Part shown: positions 8,833-17,088 of the stretch, in pieces
Position numbering within the stretch: position 1 is the first letter of the stretch
Layout of the letters: every line of letters begins with the position of its first letter
Source of the DNA: Bradyrhizobium sp. 195
Lineage (GTDB): Bacteria; Pseudomonadota; Alphaproteobacteria; Rhizobiales; Xanthobacteraceae
Assembly (NCBI RefSeq): GCF_023101665.1
Contig: NZ_CP082161.1
Span: 1,054,001 to 1,118,000 of the forward strand
DNA: 64,000 nucleotides
Reading direction: 5' to 3'
Notes under the pieces: generated by a model
The model's database searches: none
Seen by the model: the letters and a program-made list of their open reading frames with translations, nothing else
Told to the model about the DNA's origin: nothing
Position numbers and translations under genes: made by a program

Positions 8833-10329
8833 TCACGCCACCAGCGACAGCTGCGGCAAGCTCGCAACCACCGACTGATTCCGCCCGCCGGCCTTGGCGG
8901 CGTAGAGCGCCTTGTCGGCGGCGGCGACCAGGACCGGCCAGTCCATGCCGGCGGTGGGCACGAAGCTGGCGACGCCGCAGGAGACAGTCGAAATCACCGG
9001 GTCGTCGGACCAGCCCTGCACCTTGAGGCGGATCGTCTCGGCGATCTTGAAGGCGTCGGCAGCCGAAACGTTCGGCAGCAGCACGGCGAATTCCTCGCCG
9101 CCATAGCGTGCGGCGCAGTCGCCGGCCCGGCTCACCGAATCGGAAATGCAGATGGCGATGCCGACCAGCACCTGGTCGCCCGCCTGATGGCCGAACGTGT
9201 CGTTGTAGGCCTTGAAGTGATCGGCATCGATCATCAACAGCGCGATCGGCGCCTTCTGGCGCATGGCCCGCCGCCATTCGACGTCGATGACGGAATCGAA
9301 TTTGCGGCGGTTCTTCAGGCCGGTGAGCGCGTCGGTCGTCGCCATTTCCTCGAGCTTGCGCTCGGCCTCGGCGCGCCGGCTGATCTCGCGCGCGAGCACG
9401 AGCGTCGATCCCAGCACGAACAGCGCGAGCACCAGCACCACGGCGCCGATGCGAAACGCTTCCTTCTGCCAGAGCGCGAACACCGCGGCCAGAGGTTTGC
9501 CCGCCACCACGAACAGCGGTCCGCTGTCGGCGCTGCGGACATAGAGCCGCGGCGTCGGATCGACCGGGCCCTGTCCCGCATAGGAGGCTCCGACCGGGAG
9601 GTTGTCGGCCTTCCAGGCCCGGCGGTCGTTCAGGTTCGTGCCGATCACGTCGAGGTCGAACGGCCGCCGCATCATGATGGTGCGGTCACGCTTGAGCACG
9701 GTGATGGTGTCCTCGGGATCGAGGTTCAGCTGCTCGAACAATTCGTGGAAATAGCTGAAGCGGATCGAGCCGGCGACAACGCCGAGGAAGCCGCCGTCGG
9801 TATCGCTGATGCGACGGCTCAGCACGATCGCGTAGGCCCCGCGGAACAGCATCGGGCGGCTGATGAAAAGCCCGACCTCGGGATTGTCGCGATGAACCCT
9901 GAAATAGTCCTCGTCGCTCCGGTTCTCAGTGATCGGATCGAGCGTGGAGGCGTCGATGGTCAACCTGCCGTCGGCGTCGAACACCTGGATGGCGCCGAAA
10001 TGCCGTGCCGTGATCGCATGGTCGAACAGGATCAGGTGACGGATCGGCTTCGAGACCGTGGCAAGCTCGGGCAGCAGCATGTTGCTGGCGACCGCCTTCA
10101 GTGACAGGTCGTAGATCTCGACGTTGCGGCTGACGTCGGACTGGATGCTCGTCGCCAAATTCTCCAGCGTCTGGCGGGCGAGCGCCTCCTCACCCCGGCG
10201 CATGTCGAGCATGACGTTGACGCAAACGGCGGAAAAGCCGATCACCGTCACCACGGACGAGATGATCAGCAGCTTCGCCGAAATCCGCCACGGCCGGCGG
10301 GCCGTGACTTCGCGCCATCCAGACAGCAT
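8833..10329 (-). CDS. membrane diguanylate cyclase with periplasmic sensor domain
   Basis: A 498-residue protein predicted to make c-di-GMP. The N-terminal membrane segment (about 19-40) and a second one near 285-310 enclose a periplasmic dCache-like sensor domain (contains FISRPMLFRGAYAIVLSRRI). The C-terminal GGDEF domain starts at TTDALTGLKNRRKFD and carries the active site ARYGGEEFAVLLP. The product-inhibition I-site RxxD is present as RAGD, five residues before GGEEF, so feedback control is likely. The ligand is unknown. It precedes another c-di-GMP gene (10899-13775) on the same strand, with the small gene at 10484 between them on the other strand. Confidence 0.93.
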   Translation of the reverse strand: MLSGWREVTARRPWRISAKLLIISSVVTVIGFSAVCVNVMLDMRRGEEALARQTLENLATSIQSDVSRNVEIYDLSLKAVASNMLLPELATVSKPIRHLILFDHAITARHFGAIQVFDADGRLTIDASTLDPITENRSDEDYFRVHRDNPEVGLFISRPMLFRGAYAIVLSRRISDTDGGFLGVVAGSIRFSYFHELFEQLNLDPEDTITVLKRDRTIMMRRPFDLDVIGTNLNDRRAWKADNLPVGASYAGQGPVDPTPRLYVRSADSGPLFVVAGKPLAAVFALWQKEAFRIGAVVLVLALFVLGSTLVLAREISRRAEAERKLEEMATTDALTGLKNRRKFDSVIDVEWRRAMRQKAPIALLMIDADHFKAYNDTFGHQAGDQVLVGIAICISDSVSRAGDCAARYGGEEFAVLLPNVSAADAFKIAETIRLKVQGWSDDPVISTVSCGVASFVPTAGMDWPVLVAAADKALYAAKAGGRNQSVVASLPQLSLVA

Positions 10330-10483
10330 CGTTCGCTCCCGACCCCTAGTGGATGCGCCCGAAAGCTTGCGTAGTGTTTAAGGTAGGACGGCGCTGCTGC
10401 AATGAGTTAAGGATCGGTTTACAAGGCTCACGGTTTTGGGCAGACCTCGATGGGACAGCTGGGGTTCGGGCGAGAGGACGATT

Positions 10484-10744
10484 GTGAACGACTACGACGC
10501 GTTGCGCGACTATCTGATGCGGCAGAAGCAGGCTGAATTCGTCCTGAGCTTCGAACAGATCGAGGAGATCATCGGCGCGGCGCTGCCGCGCGCGGCCAAT
10601 CGTGCCTCGTGGTGGGACAGCCTGCGCAGCCCCGACATCCAGATGCCGCAGCGCGAAGCCTGCCTCGCCGCGGGGTTTGTTGCGACGCGCATGCCGGATG
10701 GTGCGAGCGTGAGGTTCACGAAGAAGAAGCTGCAACGCAGGTGA
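10484..10744 (+). CDS. small conserved protein (DUF7662-like), unknown function
   Basis: An 86-residue protein starting at a GTG at 10484 (VNDYDALRDYLMRQKQ); the in-frame ATG at 10436 would add 16 residues that do not look like protein. It contains LSFEQIEEIIGAALPRAA, then WWDSL, AACLAAGF and VRFTKK. This pattern (YDxLxxYL, FxxIEEIIGxxLPxxA, WWxN/D) is a small domain seen across bacteria in stand-alone proteins and is probably DUF7662; its function is unknown. It looks like a nucleic-acid-binding fold by analogy only. Confidence 0.7.
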   Translation: MNDYDALRDYLMRQKQAEFVLSFEQIEEIIGAALPRAANRASWWDSLRSPDIQMPQREACLAAGFVATRMPDGASVRFTKKKLQRR

Positions 10745-10780
10745 GCCGGAGTGGGGCGACGGTCTCTCCACGTCCAACAG

Positions 10781-10881
10781 TATCGTAGGGTGGGCAAAGG
10801 CGCACTTGCGCCGTGCCCACCATCGATCCAATACCTGCAACAGAAGCGGTGGGCACGCTTCGCTTTGCCCACCCTACGATA
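10781..10881. repeat. intergenic hairpin repeat (CGTAGGGTGGGCAAAG type)
   Basis: Arms TATCGTAGGGTGGGCAAAG at 10781 and CTTTGCCCACCCTACGATA ending 10881 are reverse complements. Related elements lie at 16315-16445, 41812-41902 and 47669-47764. Confidence 0.88.
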
Positions 10882-10898
10882 CCAGATTCGCGGCTAGA

Positions 10899-13775
10899 TC
10901 AGCTCGCCGCTTCGAGCCGCACTTCCGTCAGCAGCCGCATTGCCGCATCCGCGTCCATCGGCTCGCCGAAGGCAAAGCCTTGCGCGTATTCGCAGCCCAT
11001 CTGGTAGAGCTCGACCGCATCCGAATCCGTCTCGGCGCCTTCGGCCACCACGTCCATGCCGAGGTCGTGCGCGAGCGCGATGATCGACTTCAGGATCACC
11101 GGCCGCGTGCCGCGGTTGGTGGTGCGCACGAACGACTGGTCGATCTTGATGGTGTCGAACGGGAAGCGCTGGAGATAGGCCAGCGAGGAATGGCCGGTGC
11201 CGAAATCGTCGAGCGAGAGCCCGGTGCCGAGCTCGCGGATCCGCGTCAGCATTTGCGCAGCGTGCTCCGGGTTCTCCATCACCAGCGATTCCGTCAGTTC
11301 CAGCTTGAGCGTGCCGCGCGCCACCGAGGAGCGCGACAGCACGGTGCGGATGTCGTGGATCAGGTCGTGGCGCAGCAATTGCCGCGACGACACGTTGACG
11401 GAGGCGAAGATCGGCTCGCGTGAGCGCATCGCGCGCTGCCAGATCGAGAGCTGCTTGGCAGTCTGGTCGAGCACGAACATGCCGAGGTCGACGATCAGGC
11501 CGGTCTCTTCCGCGATAGTGATGAACTCCGACGGCGCCATGCGTCCGAGCTTGGGGTGATCCCAGCGCACCAGCGCTTCGAAGCCGGCGACCGAACGATC
11601 CTCCAGCCGCACGATCGGCTGGTACAGGATCGTCAGCTCCTGGCGCTCGATGGCGCGGCGCAGCTCGCTCTCCAGCGTCAGGCGGTCGGTCTTCCGCGCC
11701 CGCATCGCGGGCTTGTAGACGTCGATGCGGTCGCCGCCGATGCGCTTGGAATGATACATCGCCAGCTCGGCGTCCTTGATGATCTCGTCCGTGAGCTGAA
11801 CTTGCGGATCGGACAGCGCGAGACCGATCGACGCCGTGAGGAAGATCTCGCGGTCGTTGAAGGCGATCGGCGCGCGGATGGTCTTGCGGATGGTCTCGGC
11901 GAAGGCGGTGATGCGGGCCGGGTCCTGCTCGGACAGCAGGATCAGGCCGAACTGATCGCCGGCCATGCGGGCCAGCGTGTCCTGCGGCTTCAGGATGCGG
12001 GTGAGACGGCGGGCCAGTGTCAGCAGGATGGAATCGCCGACCGCGATGCCGACGGAATCGTTGACCTGCTTGAAGCGGTCGAGATCGATGACCATCAGCG
12101 TCGGCCGCAGCGTCGGCATGGTCTTGGCGAAATGCGCGACCGCGCCCAACCGGTCCATGAACAGTTTGCGGTTGGGCAGGCCGGTGAGGTTGTCATGCAC
12201 GGAATCGTGCAGCAGGCGCTCCTCGGCGTTGCGCAGCTCGGTGACGTCGGTGAGGGTGCCGACGACGCGCGAGACCTCGCCGTCGGAGCCGACCACCGGC
12301 CGCGCTTTCAGCGCGAACCACATGAAATGGCCGTCCGGGGTGCGCAGGCGGAAATCCTGCACCAGGCGGCCGCGGCGCTGGTCGAGCACGCTGTCGAGCG
12401 CGGCGCGGAAACGGTCCTGGTCGAGCGGATGCAGCACCTCGAGCCACGAGGCCGCGGGCCCTTCGAGGGTACCGCGCTTCAGTCCGAGCAGCGCTTCGGT
12501 TTCGGGGCTGGTGAAGACCTTGTCGGCGGAGACGTCCCAGTCCCAGATCAGATCGCCGGAGCCGGCCAGCGCAAGGGCCCGCCGCTCGATGTCGGAGACG
12601 ACGCCGGTGGTGGCGCCGCCGCCGGCAAAGGCGTGCTGCATCACCGTGAAGCCGATCAGCATCACGATCAGCACGAGGCCGCCGAGCAGGGCAGGGCCGA
12701 CGATGTCGTTGGTGACGGAGCCCGCGACCGTCATGCCGGCCGCGACCACCCAGACCACGAGGAGGAACCAGGTCGGGATCAAGAGCACGGCACGGTCGAA
12801 GCCGTGGGTGGAGAGATAGACGATCAGCGCGAAGCCGGCGAAGGCGATCAGCACCAGCGAGATGCGGGCGATGCCGGAGGCGACGGCCGGATCGAACAGT
12901 GCGAGCGCAACCAACGATCCCAGGAACGCAAGCCAGCCCACGGTGATGTGCGAATAGCGCACATGCCATCGGCTGAGGTTGAGATAGGCGAACAGGAACA
13001 CCAGCAGCGTCGCCGCCAGGATCGCTTCACCCGCCGCGCGCCAGATGCGCTCGGCGTTGTTCGACATGTCGAGCACCTTGCCCCAGAAGCCGAAATCGAC
13101 GCCGATATAGACCAGCACCGCCCAGGCCAGCGCCGCGGCAGCCGGGAACATGATGCTGCCCTTGACCACGAACAGGATCGTCAGCACCAGCGCGAGCAAG
13201 CCGGAGATGCCGATCACGATGCCCTGGTACAGCGTGAACGAGTTGACCTTGTCCTTGTAGGCTTCCGGCTCCCACAGATAGAGCTGCGGCAGCTTGTCGG
13301 TCCGCAGCTCCGCGACGAAGGTGATGACGGCGCCGGGGTCGAGCGTGACGCGGAAGACGTCGGCGGTCGGGCTTTCCTGCCGCTCCGGCCGATCGCCGGT
13401 CGAGGGCGTGATGGTCGCGATGCGCGACAGGCCGAGGTCGGGCCACAGCAGCCCCGAGGAGACGATGCGGTAATGCGGAGCGACGATCAGGCGGTCGAGC
13501 TGGTCGTCGGTGTTGTTGGCGAGCGCGAACACTACCCAGTTCTGGCCGCCCTCGCGGGCGCGCACCTCGATGCGGCGGACGATGCCGTCGGTGCCGGGCG
13601 CGGTGGAGACCTGAATGCGATCGGCATCGCTGCGCTGATGCTCGAGCACGCCGGTGAGGTCGATCGCGGGCGCGTCACCGCGAACGCTGACCGCGTCGAG
13701 CGCGCGTGCAGGGGACGCGGCAACGAGCATCATGAGGCCCAGCGCGATGGGCGCGAGGCACCTGATCAGACGCAA
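10899..13775 (-). CDS. membrane PAS-GGDEF-EAL protein, probable c-di-GMP phosphodiesterase
   Basis: A 958-residue multidomain signalling protein. A signal peptide ends near ASPARALDA, followed by a periplasmic beta-rich domain (to about 190) and about seven membrane segments (190-400), like 7TMR-DISM receptors. Then come a PAS domain (about 405-520, WDWDVSADKVFTSPETEALLG within it), a GGDEF domain and an EAL domain (about 700-950). The GGDEF signature is degenerate (AGDQF) with no RxxD, so cyclase activity is doubtful. The EAL catalytic residues are intact: FEALVRW, ESLVMENPE, DDFGTGHSSL, KIDQSFVR and VVAEGAET. I therefore predict net c-di-GMP hydrolysis. Confidence 0.93.
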   Translation of the reverse strand: MRLIRCLAPIALGLMMLVAASPARALDAVSVRGDAPAIDLTGVLEHQRSDADRIQVSTAPGTDGIVRRIEVRAREGGQNWVVFALANNTDDQLDRLIVAPHYRIVSSGLLWPDLGLSRIATITPSTGDRPERQESPTADVFRVTLDPGAVITFVAELRTDKLPQLYLWEPEAYKDKVNSFTLYQGIVIGISGLLALVLTILFVVKGSIMFPAAAALAWAVLVYIGVDFGFWGKVLDMSNNAERIWRAAGEAILAATLLVFLFAYLNLSRWHVRYSHITVGWLAFLGSLVALALFDPAVASGIARISLVLIAFAGFALIVYLSTHGFDRAVLLIPTWFLLVVWVVAAGMTVAGSVTNDIVGPALLGGLVLIVMLIGFTVMQHAFAGGGATTGVVSDIERRALALAGSGDLIWDWDVSADKVFTSPETEALLGLKRGTLEGPAASWLEVLHPLDQDRFRAALDSVLDQRRGRLVQDFRLRTPDGHFMWFALKARPVVGSDGEVSRVVGTLTDVTELRNAEERLLHDSVHDNLTGLPNRKLFMDRLGAVAHFAKTMPTLRPTLMVIDLDRFKQVNDSVGIAVGDSILLTLARRLTRILKPQDTLARMAGDQFGLILLSEQDPARITAFAETIRKTIRAPIAFNDREIFLTASIGLALSDPQVQLTDEIIKDAELAMYHSKRIGGDRIDVYKPAMRARKTDRLTLESELRRAIERQELTILYQPIVRLEDRSVAGFEALVRWDHPKLGRMAPSEFITIAEETGLIVDLGMFVLDQTAKQLSIWQRAMRSREPIFASVNVSSRQLLRHDLIHDIRTVLSRSSVARGTLKLELTESLVMENPEHAAQMLTRIRELGTGLSLDDFGTGHSSLAYLQRFPFDTIKIDQSFVRTTNRGTRPVILKSIIALAHDLGMDVVAEGAETDSDAVELYQMGCEYAQGFAFGEPMDADAAMRLLTEVRLEAAS

Positions 13776-13939
13776 GGTCAGTTCTCCGCGTTCGACGCAA
13801 ACTTCGAGTGCAAGGCGACTCTACAAGGCGATTCTAAAAGGCGATTTCTGCCCGAACGGAAGCGGTTCGGTGCGTCGCGATAGATGCCACGAAAGCAAGG
13901 AAAATCAAAGGGTTTCCGCCAGCCCAGTGGGCCGGGGGC

Positions 13940-14938
13940 CTACACCTCCAACACAATTTTGCCAATATGTGCGCTGGTTTCCATGCGCCGGTGCGCGTCG
14001 GCTGCCTTTTCCAGCGGGAAAGTGCTGTCCATCAGCGGCTTGACGCGGCCTTCGCGCAAAAGCGGCATCACTTTCGCTTCGATCGCGGCCACCATCGCCG
14101 CCTTGTCCGCATTACTACGGGGGCGCAGGGTCGAGCCGGTATGGGTGAGGCGCTTGACCATCACCTTGGCGATGTTGACGCTGACCTTGGGGCCATTCAG
14201 CGTCGCGATCTGGACGATGCGACCGTCGACCGCGGCGGCGTCATAGTTGCGGTCGACATAGTCGCCCGCGACCATGTCGAGGATCAGATTGACGCCGGCC
14301 TTGTCGGTCTCTTCCTTGACCACGGCGACGAAGTCTTCGCTCTTGTAGTTGATGGCGCGATCGGCCCCGAGCTTGAGACAGGCATCGATCTTGTCCTGCG
14401 ATCCGACGGTGACGAACACCTTCGCACCGAATGCCTTCGCGAGCTGGATCGCCATGGTGCCGATGCCGGAGGAGCCGCCATGGATCAGCAGCGTCTCGCC
14501 GGCCTTCAGGCCGCCGCGCTCAAACACATTGTGCCAGACCGTCATCAGGGTTTCCGGCAGCGCGCCGGCTTCCTTGATCGACAGCGCCGGCGGCACGCTC
14601 ATCGCCTGGGCGTCCTGCGCGATGCAGTACTGCGCATAACCACCGCCCGCGACCAGCGACATCACCTTGTCGCCGATCTTGTGCCGCTTGGCGTTGCTGC
14701 CCAACGCAACCACTTCACCGGCAATCTCGAGACCGGGCAGGTCGCTGGCGCCGGGCGGCGGCGGATAGGCGCCGGAGCGCTGCGCGACGTCGGGCCGGTT
14801 GACGCCCGCGGCCTCGACCTTGACCAGGATCTCGTCGGGGCCGGGCTGCGGAACGCTGCGCTGTTCCGGCACCAGCACCTCCGGTCCGCCGGGCTTGGAG
14901 ATGGCGACCACGGTCATTTGCGCGGGCAGCTTGTCCAT
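13940..14938 (-). CDS. NAD(P)H-quinone oxidoreductase (zinc-type MDR family)
   Basis: A 332-residue medium-chain dehydrogenase/reductase of the quinone oxidoreductase (QOR/PIG3-like) group. I start it at 14938 (MDKLPAQMTVVAI); the longer open frame upstream is antisense to the DUF1192 gene. Visible features: KPGGPEVL, the substrate-side VKVEAAGVNRPDVAQRSGAY, the cofactor-binding IHGGSSGIGTMAIQLAKAFG, and the C-terminal AADAHRRMETSAHIGKIVL. There is no structural Zn-cysteine cluster. It probably reduces quinones or other enones with NADPH. Divergent from DUF1192 with about 110 bases between them. Confidence 0.92.
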   Translation of the reverse strand: MDKLPAQMTVVAISKPGGPEVLVPEQRSVPQPGPDEILVKVEAAGVNRPDVAQRSGAYPPPPGASDLPGLEIAGEVVALGSNAKRHKIGDKVMSLVAGGGYAQYCIAQDAQAMSVPPALSIKEAGALPETLMTVWHNVFERGGLKAGETLLIHGGSSGIGTMAIQLAKAFGAKVFVTVGSQDKIDACLKLGADRAINYKSEDFVAVVKEETDKAGVNLILDMVAGDYVDRNYDAAAVDGRIVQIATLNGPKVSVNIAKVMVKRLTHTGSTLRPRSNADKAAMVAAIEAKVMPLLREGRVKPLMDSTFPLEKAADAHRRMETSAHIGKIVLEV

Positions 14939-15047
14939 GATGTGTCCTTGAGCAAAGGTGCGGGAGGAACGAGGCCTTTGCTTAGCCAGCGCGGCCCACG
15001 CTGGCAACCGCCTCGGCATTGTGCCCGCGAACGCAGGAGGAACGAGG

Positions 15048-15239
15048 ATGGCAACGGAAGACGAGGACCGCCCGCGCAAGAAGATCAGCCATGAGATTGG
15101 ACAGGATCTCTCACTGTTGTCGGTGGAGGAGCTGACCGAGCGCGTGCTGCTGCTCAAGACCGAGATCGCACGGCTGGAAGAAGCCGCCACCAAGAAGCGC
15201 GCCTCGCGCGATGCGGCGGATAATTTCTTCAAGAAGTAA
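15048..15239 (+). CDS. DUF1192 small protein
   Basis: A 63-residue protein with the DUF1192 pattern: DLSLLSVEELTERVLLLKTE followed by IARLEEAATKKRASRDAADNFF. It is a short amphipathic helix pair, conserved in Alphaproteobacteria, with unknown function. The start is fixed by a strong AGGAGG six bases before the ATG. It commonly sits beside rcdA and quinone oxidoreductase genes in this order, as here. Confidence 0.88.
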   Translation: MATEDEDRPRKKISHEIGQDLSLLSVEELTERVLLLKTEIARLEEAATKKRASRDAADNFFKK

Positions 15240-15249
15240 TTCACGCTCT

Positions 15250-15300
15250 CGTGTCCCGGACGCGGTGCGGCACGCAGTGACGCTCCGCAGAGCCGGACCA
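15250..15300. repeat. partial hairpin repeat (GTCCCGGACGCG type)
   Basis: GTGTCCCGGACGCGGTGCGG followed by CGCTCCGCAGAGCCGGAC matches one half of the elements at 4229-4377 and 20861-20980. The second half is missing. Confidence 0.65.
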
Positions 15301-15325
15301 GCCTCGCGTAACACTATCTCGCGCC

Positions 15326-15409
15326 GTCATTCCGGGGCGGCGCGCAACGCCGAGCTACGATGCGCAATTGCGCATCACAGCTCGCGACTTCGTCGCGCCC
15401 CGGAATGAC
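15326..15409. repeat. hairpin repeat (GTCATTCCGGGGCG type) with TGCGCAATTGCGCA core
   Basis: Arms GTCATTCCGGGGCG and CGCCCCGGAATGAC close a long stem. The centre holds the 14-base palindrome TGCGCAATTGCGCA at 15361-15374. The same arm type occurs at 32916-33013 and 35408-35488. Confidence 0.85.
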
Positions 15410-15482
15410 GGCGGAGAGCTTGTTCCGCAACACACTCGGCCACTGACCGACATGGCTAACGAACTCTCAAAAAATTAGCTCG

Positions 15483-15497
15483 TTTACCGTCGATTAA
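15483..15497. promoter_or_regulatory. CtrA-like site
   Basis: The sequence TTTA-N7-TTAA (15483-15497) differs by one base from the alphaproteobacterial CtrA consensus TTAA-N7-TTAA. It lies about 20 bases before the likely 5' end of the candidate sRNA and upstream of rcdA, itself a gene of the CtrA pathway. Inference only. Confidence 0.4.
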
Positions 15498-15517
15498 GCT
15501 TTCGGGTTTATGACTGG

Positions 15518-15617
15518 AACTGTCCTCGTTTGGACACCGAGTGGCTCCTGTCCACTCTGTTTGACGCCTCCCTGTTATCAACTTTCAAAGCCGCCGGTCT
15601 TCCGGCGGCTCTTTTTT
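15518..15617 (+). ncRNA. candidate small regulatory RNA with intrinsic terminator
   Basis: There is no open frame here, yet the segment ends in a strong Rho-independent terminator (15590-15617) and contains stem-loops: GTCC/GGAC (about 15521-15534) and GAGTGG/CCACTC (15539-15557) with loop CTCCTGT. A single-stranded GCCTCCCTG follows at about 15565. Two C-rich anti-Shine-Dalgarno motifs exposed in loops are a feature of alphaproteobacterial trans-acting sRNAs such as AbcR. The 5' end is not defined; I place it just after the CtrA-like site. It could instead be a terminated leader with no independent function. Confidence 0.5.
15590..15617 (+). terminator. Rho-independent terminator
   Basis: An 8-bp perfect stem GCCGCCGG/CCGGCGGC (15590-15597 and 15602-15609) with a 4-base loop is followed by TCTTTTTT. 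No protein gene ends just before it, so it implies a noncoding transcript. Confidence 0.85.
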
Positions 15618-15776
15618 GCGTTTTTGCATCGCGTTGCGGTTGAATTCCCGGGAATGACCCGCGGAAACCATAACCGCGCATGTCGCTGGACTCCGCGTCC
15701 CGCCCGCGCAATGATTTGTTCATCATAAGCCGGTGCCAAGCCGGATCGTCAAACAGTTGCGTAAGAGGCGTTAACC

Positions 15777-16286
15777 ATGGAACGTTTGCAGGCCGACGGC
15801 GCTCTCGTTCAACTCAGCGAGCGGTTCACCAATTCTGCGGCGTTCGGCGTCCTGTTCCGCGAGGGCATGGACCTCGTCGAAGAGACCGCCGCCTATCTCG
15901 ACGGCGACGGCCGCACCGAGGCGAAGGCGCTCGACCGTGCCGTCAGCCTCACCTACGCGACCGAGAGCATGCGTCTCACCACCCGCCTGATGCAGCTCGC
16001 CTCGTGGCTGCTGCTGCACCGTGCGGTGAAGGAAGGCGAGATGACGCTGAGCCAGGCCAATCGCGAGAAGACCAAGGTCAAGCTCAGCGCGGCCGATCCC
16101 GGCCCCGCCGACACCATCGAGAAGCTGCCCTCGCAGCTCCAGGACCTGATCCATCGCTCGATGAGCCTGCAGACCCGCGTGCGCCGCCTCGACACCACCA
16201 TCCACACCCCGCCGGCCGAGCACGTCGCGATCGGCAATCCGCTGGTGCCGCACCTCAACGCGCTGAAGGCGGCATTCGAGCGGTAG
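15777..16286 (+). CDS. rcdA: DUF1465 family protein, RcdA-type regulator of CtrA degradation
   Basis: A 169-residue all-helical protein of the DUF1465 family, to which Caulobacter RcdA belongs. RcdA is an adaptor that, with CpdR and PopA, delivers CtrA to ClpXP during the cell cycle. Recognised segments: LSERFTNSAAFGVLFREGMDLVEETA, cited in part as FREGMDLVEETAAYLDG, then AVSLTYATESMRLTTRLMQLA and ASWLLLHRAVKEGEM. Length matches the family. Start at the ATG directly after GGCGTTAACC. Family assignment is strong; the role is by analogy with Caulobacter. Confidence 0.82.
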   Translation: MERLQADGALVQLSERFTNSAAFGVLFREGMDLVEETAAYLDGDGRTEAKALDRAVSLTYATESMRLTTRLMQLASWLLLHRAVKEGEMTLSQANREKTKVKLSAADPGPADTIEKLPSQLQDLIHRSMSLQTRVRRLDTTIHTPPAEHVAIGNPLVPHLNALKAAFER

Positions 16287-16314
16287 GTTCACGGCTGCCG
16301 TAGGGGCACGCTTC

Positions 16315-16445
16315 CGTAGGTTGGGCAAAGGCGCGTAGCGCCGTGCCCACGATCTCTCACCTGGGACTACAGCAAAGGTTTCGTGGGCACGCTTCCGCCT
16401 TCGCTCTTCGAGCTACGGCGGACAAGTCGCTTTGCCCCCTACGAG
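16315..16445. repeat. intergenic hairpin repeat (CGTAGG-TGGGCAAAG type)
   Basis: CGTAGGTTGGGCAAAGGCG opens the element and CGCTTTGCCCCCTACGAG closes it, with inverted GTGCCCAC/GTGGGCAC inside. It is a degenerate copy of the repeat at 10781-10881. With the next repeat and the rpmE terminator it fills the 381-base gap after rcdA, where I see no gene. Confidence 0.75.
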
Positions 16446-16469
16446 ACCATCCGTGCATTGAATGTTGAA

Positions 16470-16580
16470 CCGTCACCCTGAGGTGGCCGCGTAGCGGCCC
16501 TCGAAGGGCGACGGCCCGGCTGCATCGCGGACGTTCATCCTTCGAGGCCTCCGCTTCGCTCCGGCACCTCAGGATGACGG
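16470..16580. repeat. intergenic hairpin repeat (CCGTCACCCTGAGGTG type)
   Basis: CCGTCACCCTGAGGTG at the left and CACCTCAGGATGACGG at the right form the outer stem, with GCCCTCGAAGG / CCTTCGAGGCC inside. It is the only member of this subtype in the window. Confidence 0.8.
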
Positions 16581-16611
16581 GTCTGTCAGCAGCGCGACGG
16601 TTGCCCAAAAC

Positions 16612-16645
16612 AAAAACGCCCCTGGTTTCCCCAGGGGCGTTTTTC
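16612..16645 (-). terminator. rpmE Rho-independent terminator
   Basis: A 10-bp stem ACGCCCCTGG/CCAGGGGCGT with a 5-base loop is flanked by A and T runs on both sides, so it can work in both directions. It lies 22 bases past the rpmE stop. Confidence 0.9.
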
Positions 16646-16667
16646 GTCTCCAGCCTTGCGGGCCGGA

Positions 16668-16895
16668 TCAATCCTTTTTGAGGAAGCCCGAAAACTTCTT
16701 CTGGAAGCGCGAGACGCGGCCACCGCGATCCATCAGCTGGGCGTTGCCGCCGGTCCAGGCCGGGTGCGACTTCGGGTCGATGTCGAGGTTCAGCGTGTCG
16801 CCTTCCTTGCCCCAGGTCGAGCGGGTCAGGTACTCGGTTCCGTCGGTCATCACGACCTTAATCGTATGATAATTCGGGTGAATTTCGGCTTTCAT
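16668..16895 (-). CDS. rpmE: 50S ribosomal protein L31
   Basis: A 75-residue ribosomal protein L31: [20 protein letters not shown], then [13 protein letters not shown] and [13 protein letters not shown]. There is no cysteine in the protein, so the zinc-binding CxxC pair of the usual type A form is absent; this is a zinc-independent (C-minus) L31. It is monocistronic, with its own terminator, and divergent from the ABC transporter gene. Confidence 0.97.
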   Translation of the reverse strand: MKAEIHPNYHTIKVVMTDGTEYLTRSTWGKEGDTLNLDIDPKSHPAWTGGNAQLMDRGGRVSRFQKKFSGFLKKD

Positions 16896-17088
16896 GGCAA
16901 TTCCTCGGCGCCCGGCGCCTCTTGGTGGCTAACGAATGACGGATTTGGCCGGCTCTATACCTCACGGTATCAGGCAAAACAAGCCATCCCGGGCGGTGAA
17001 CCGGGTTTGCCCCTAAGGGACATCCCGGATTTGCCACACCCCCTGCAGCGGCCTATTGGGAGCAAACGAATGCAATGGGCCAGATCTC

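Noticed and set aside
11556..13883. Long open frame of 775 codons on the plus strand
   Set aside because: It is entirely antisense to the PAS-GGDEF-EAL gene, and its translation is His/Arg/Asp-rich with no domain; a by-product of high GC codon use.
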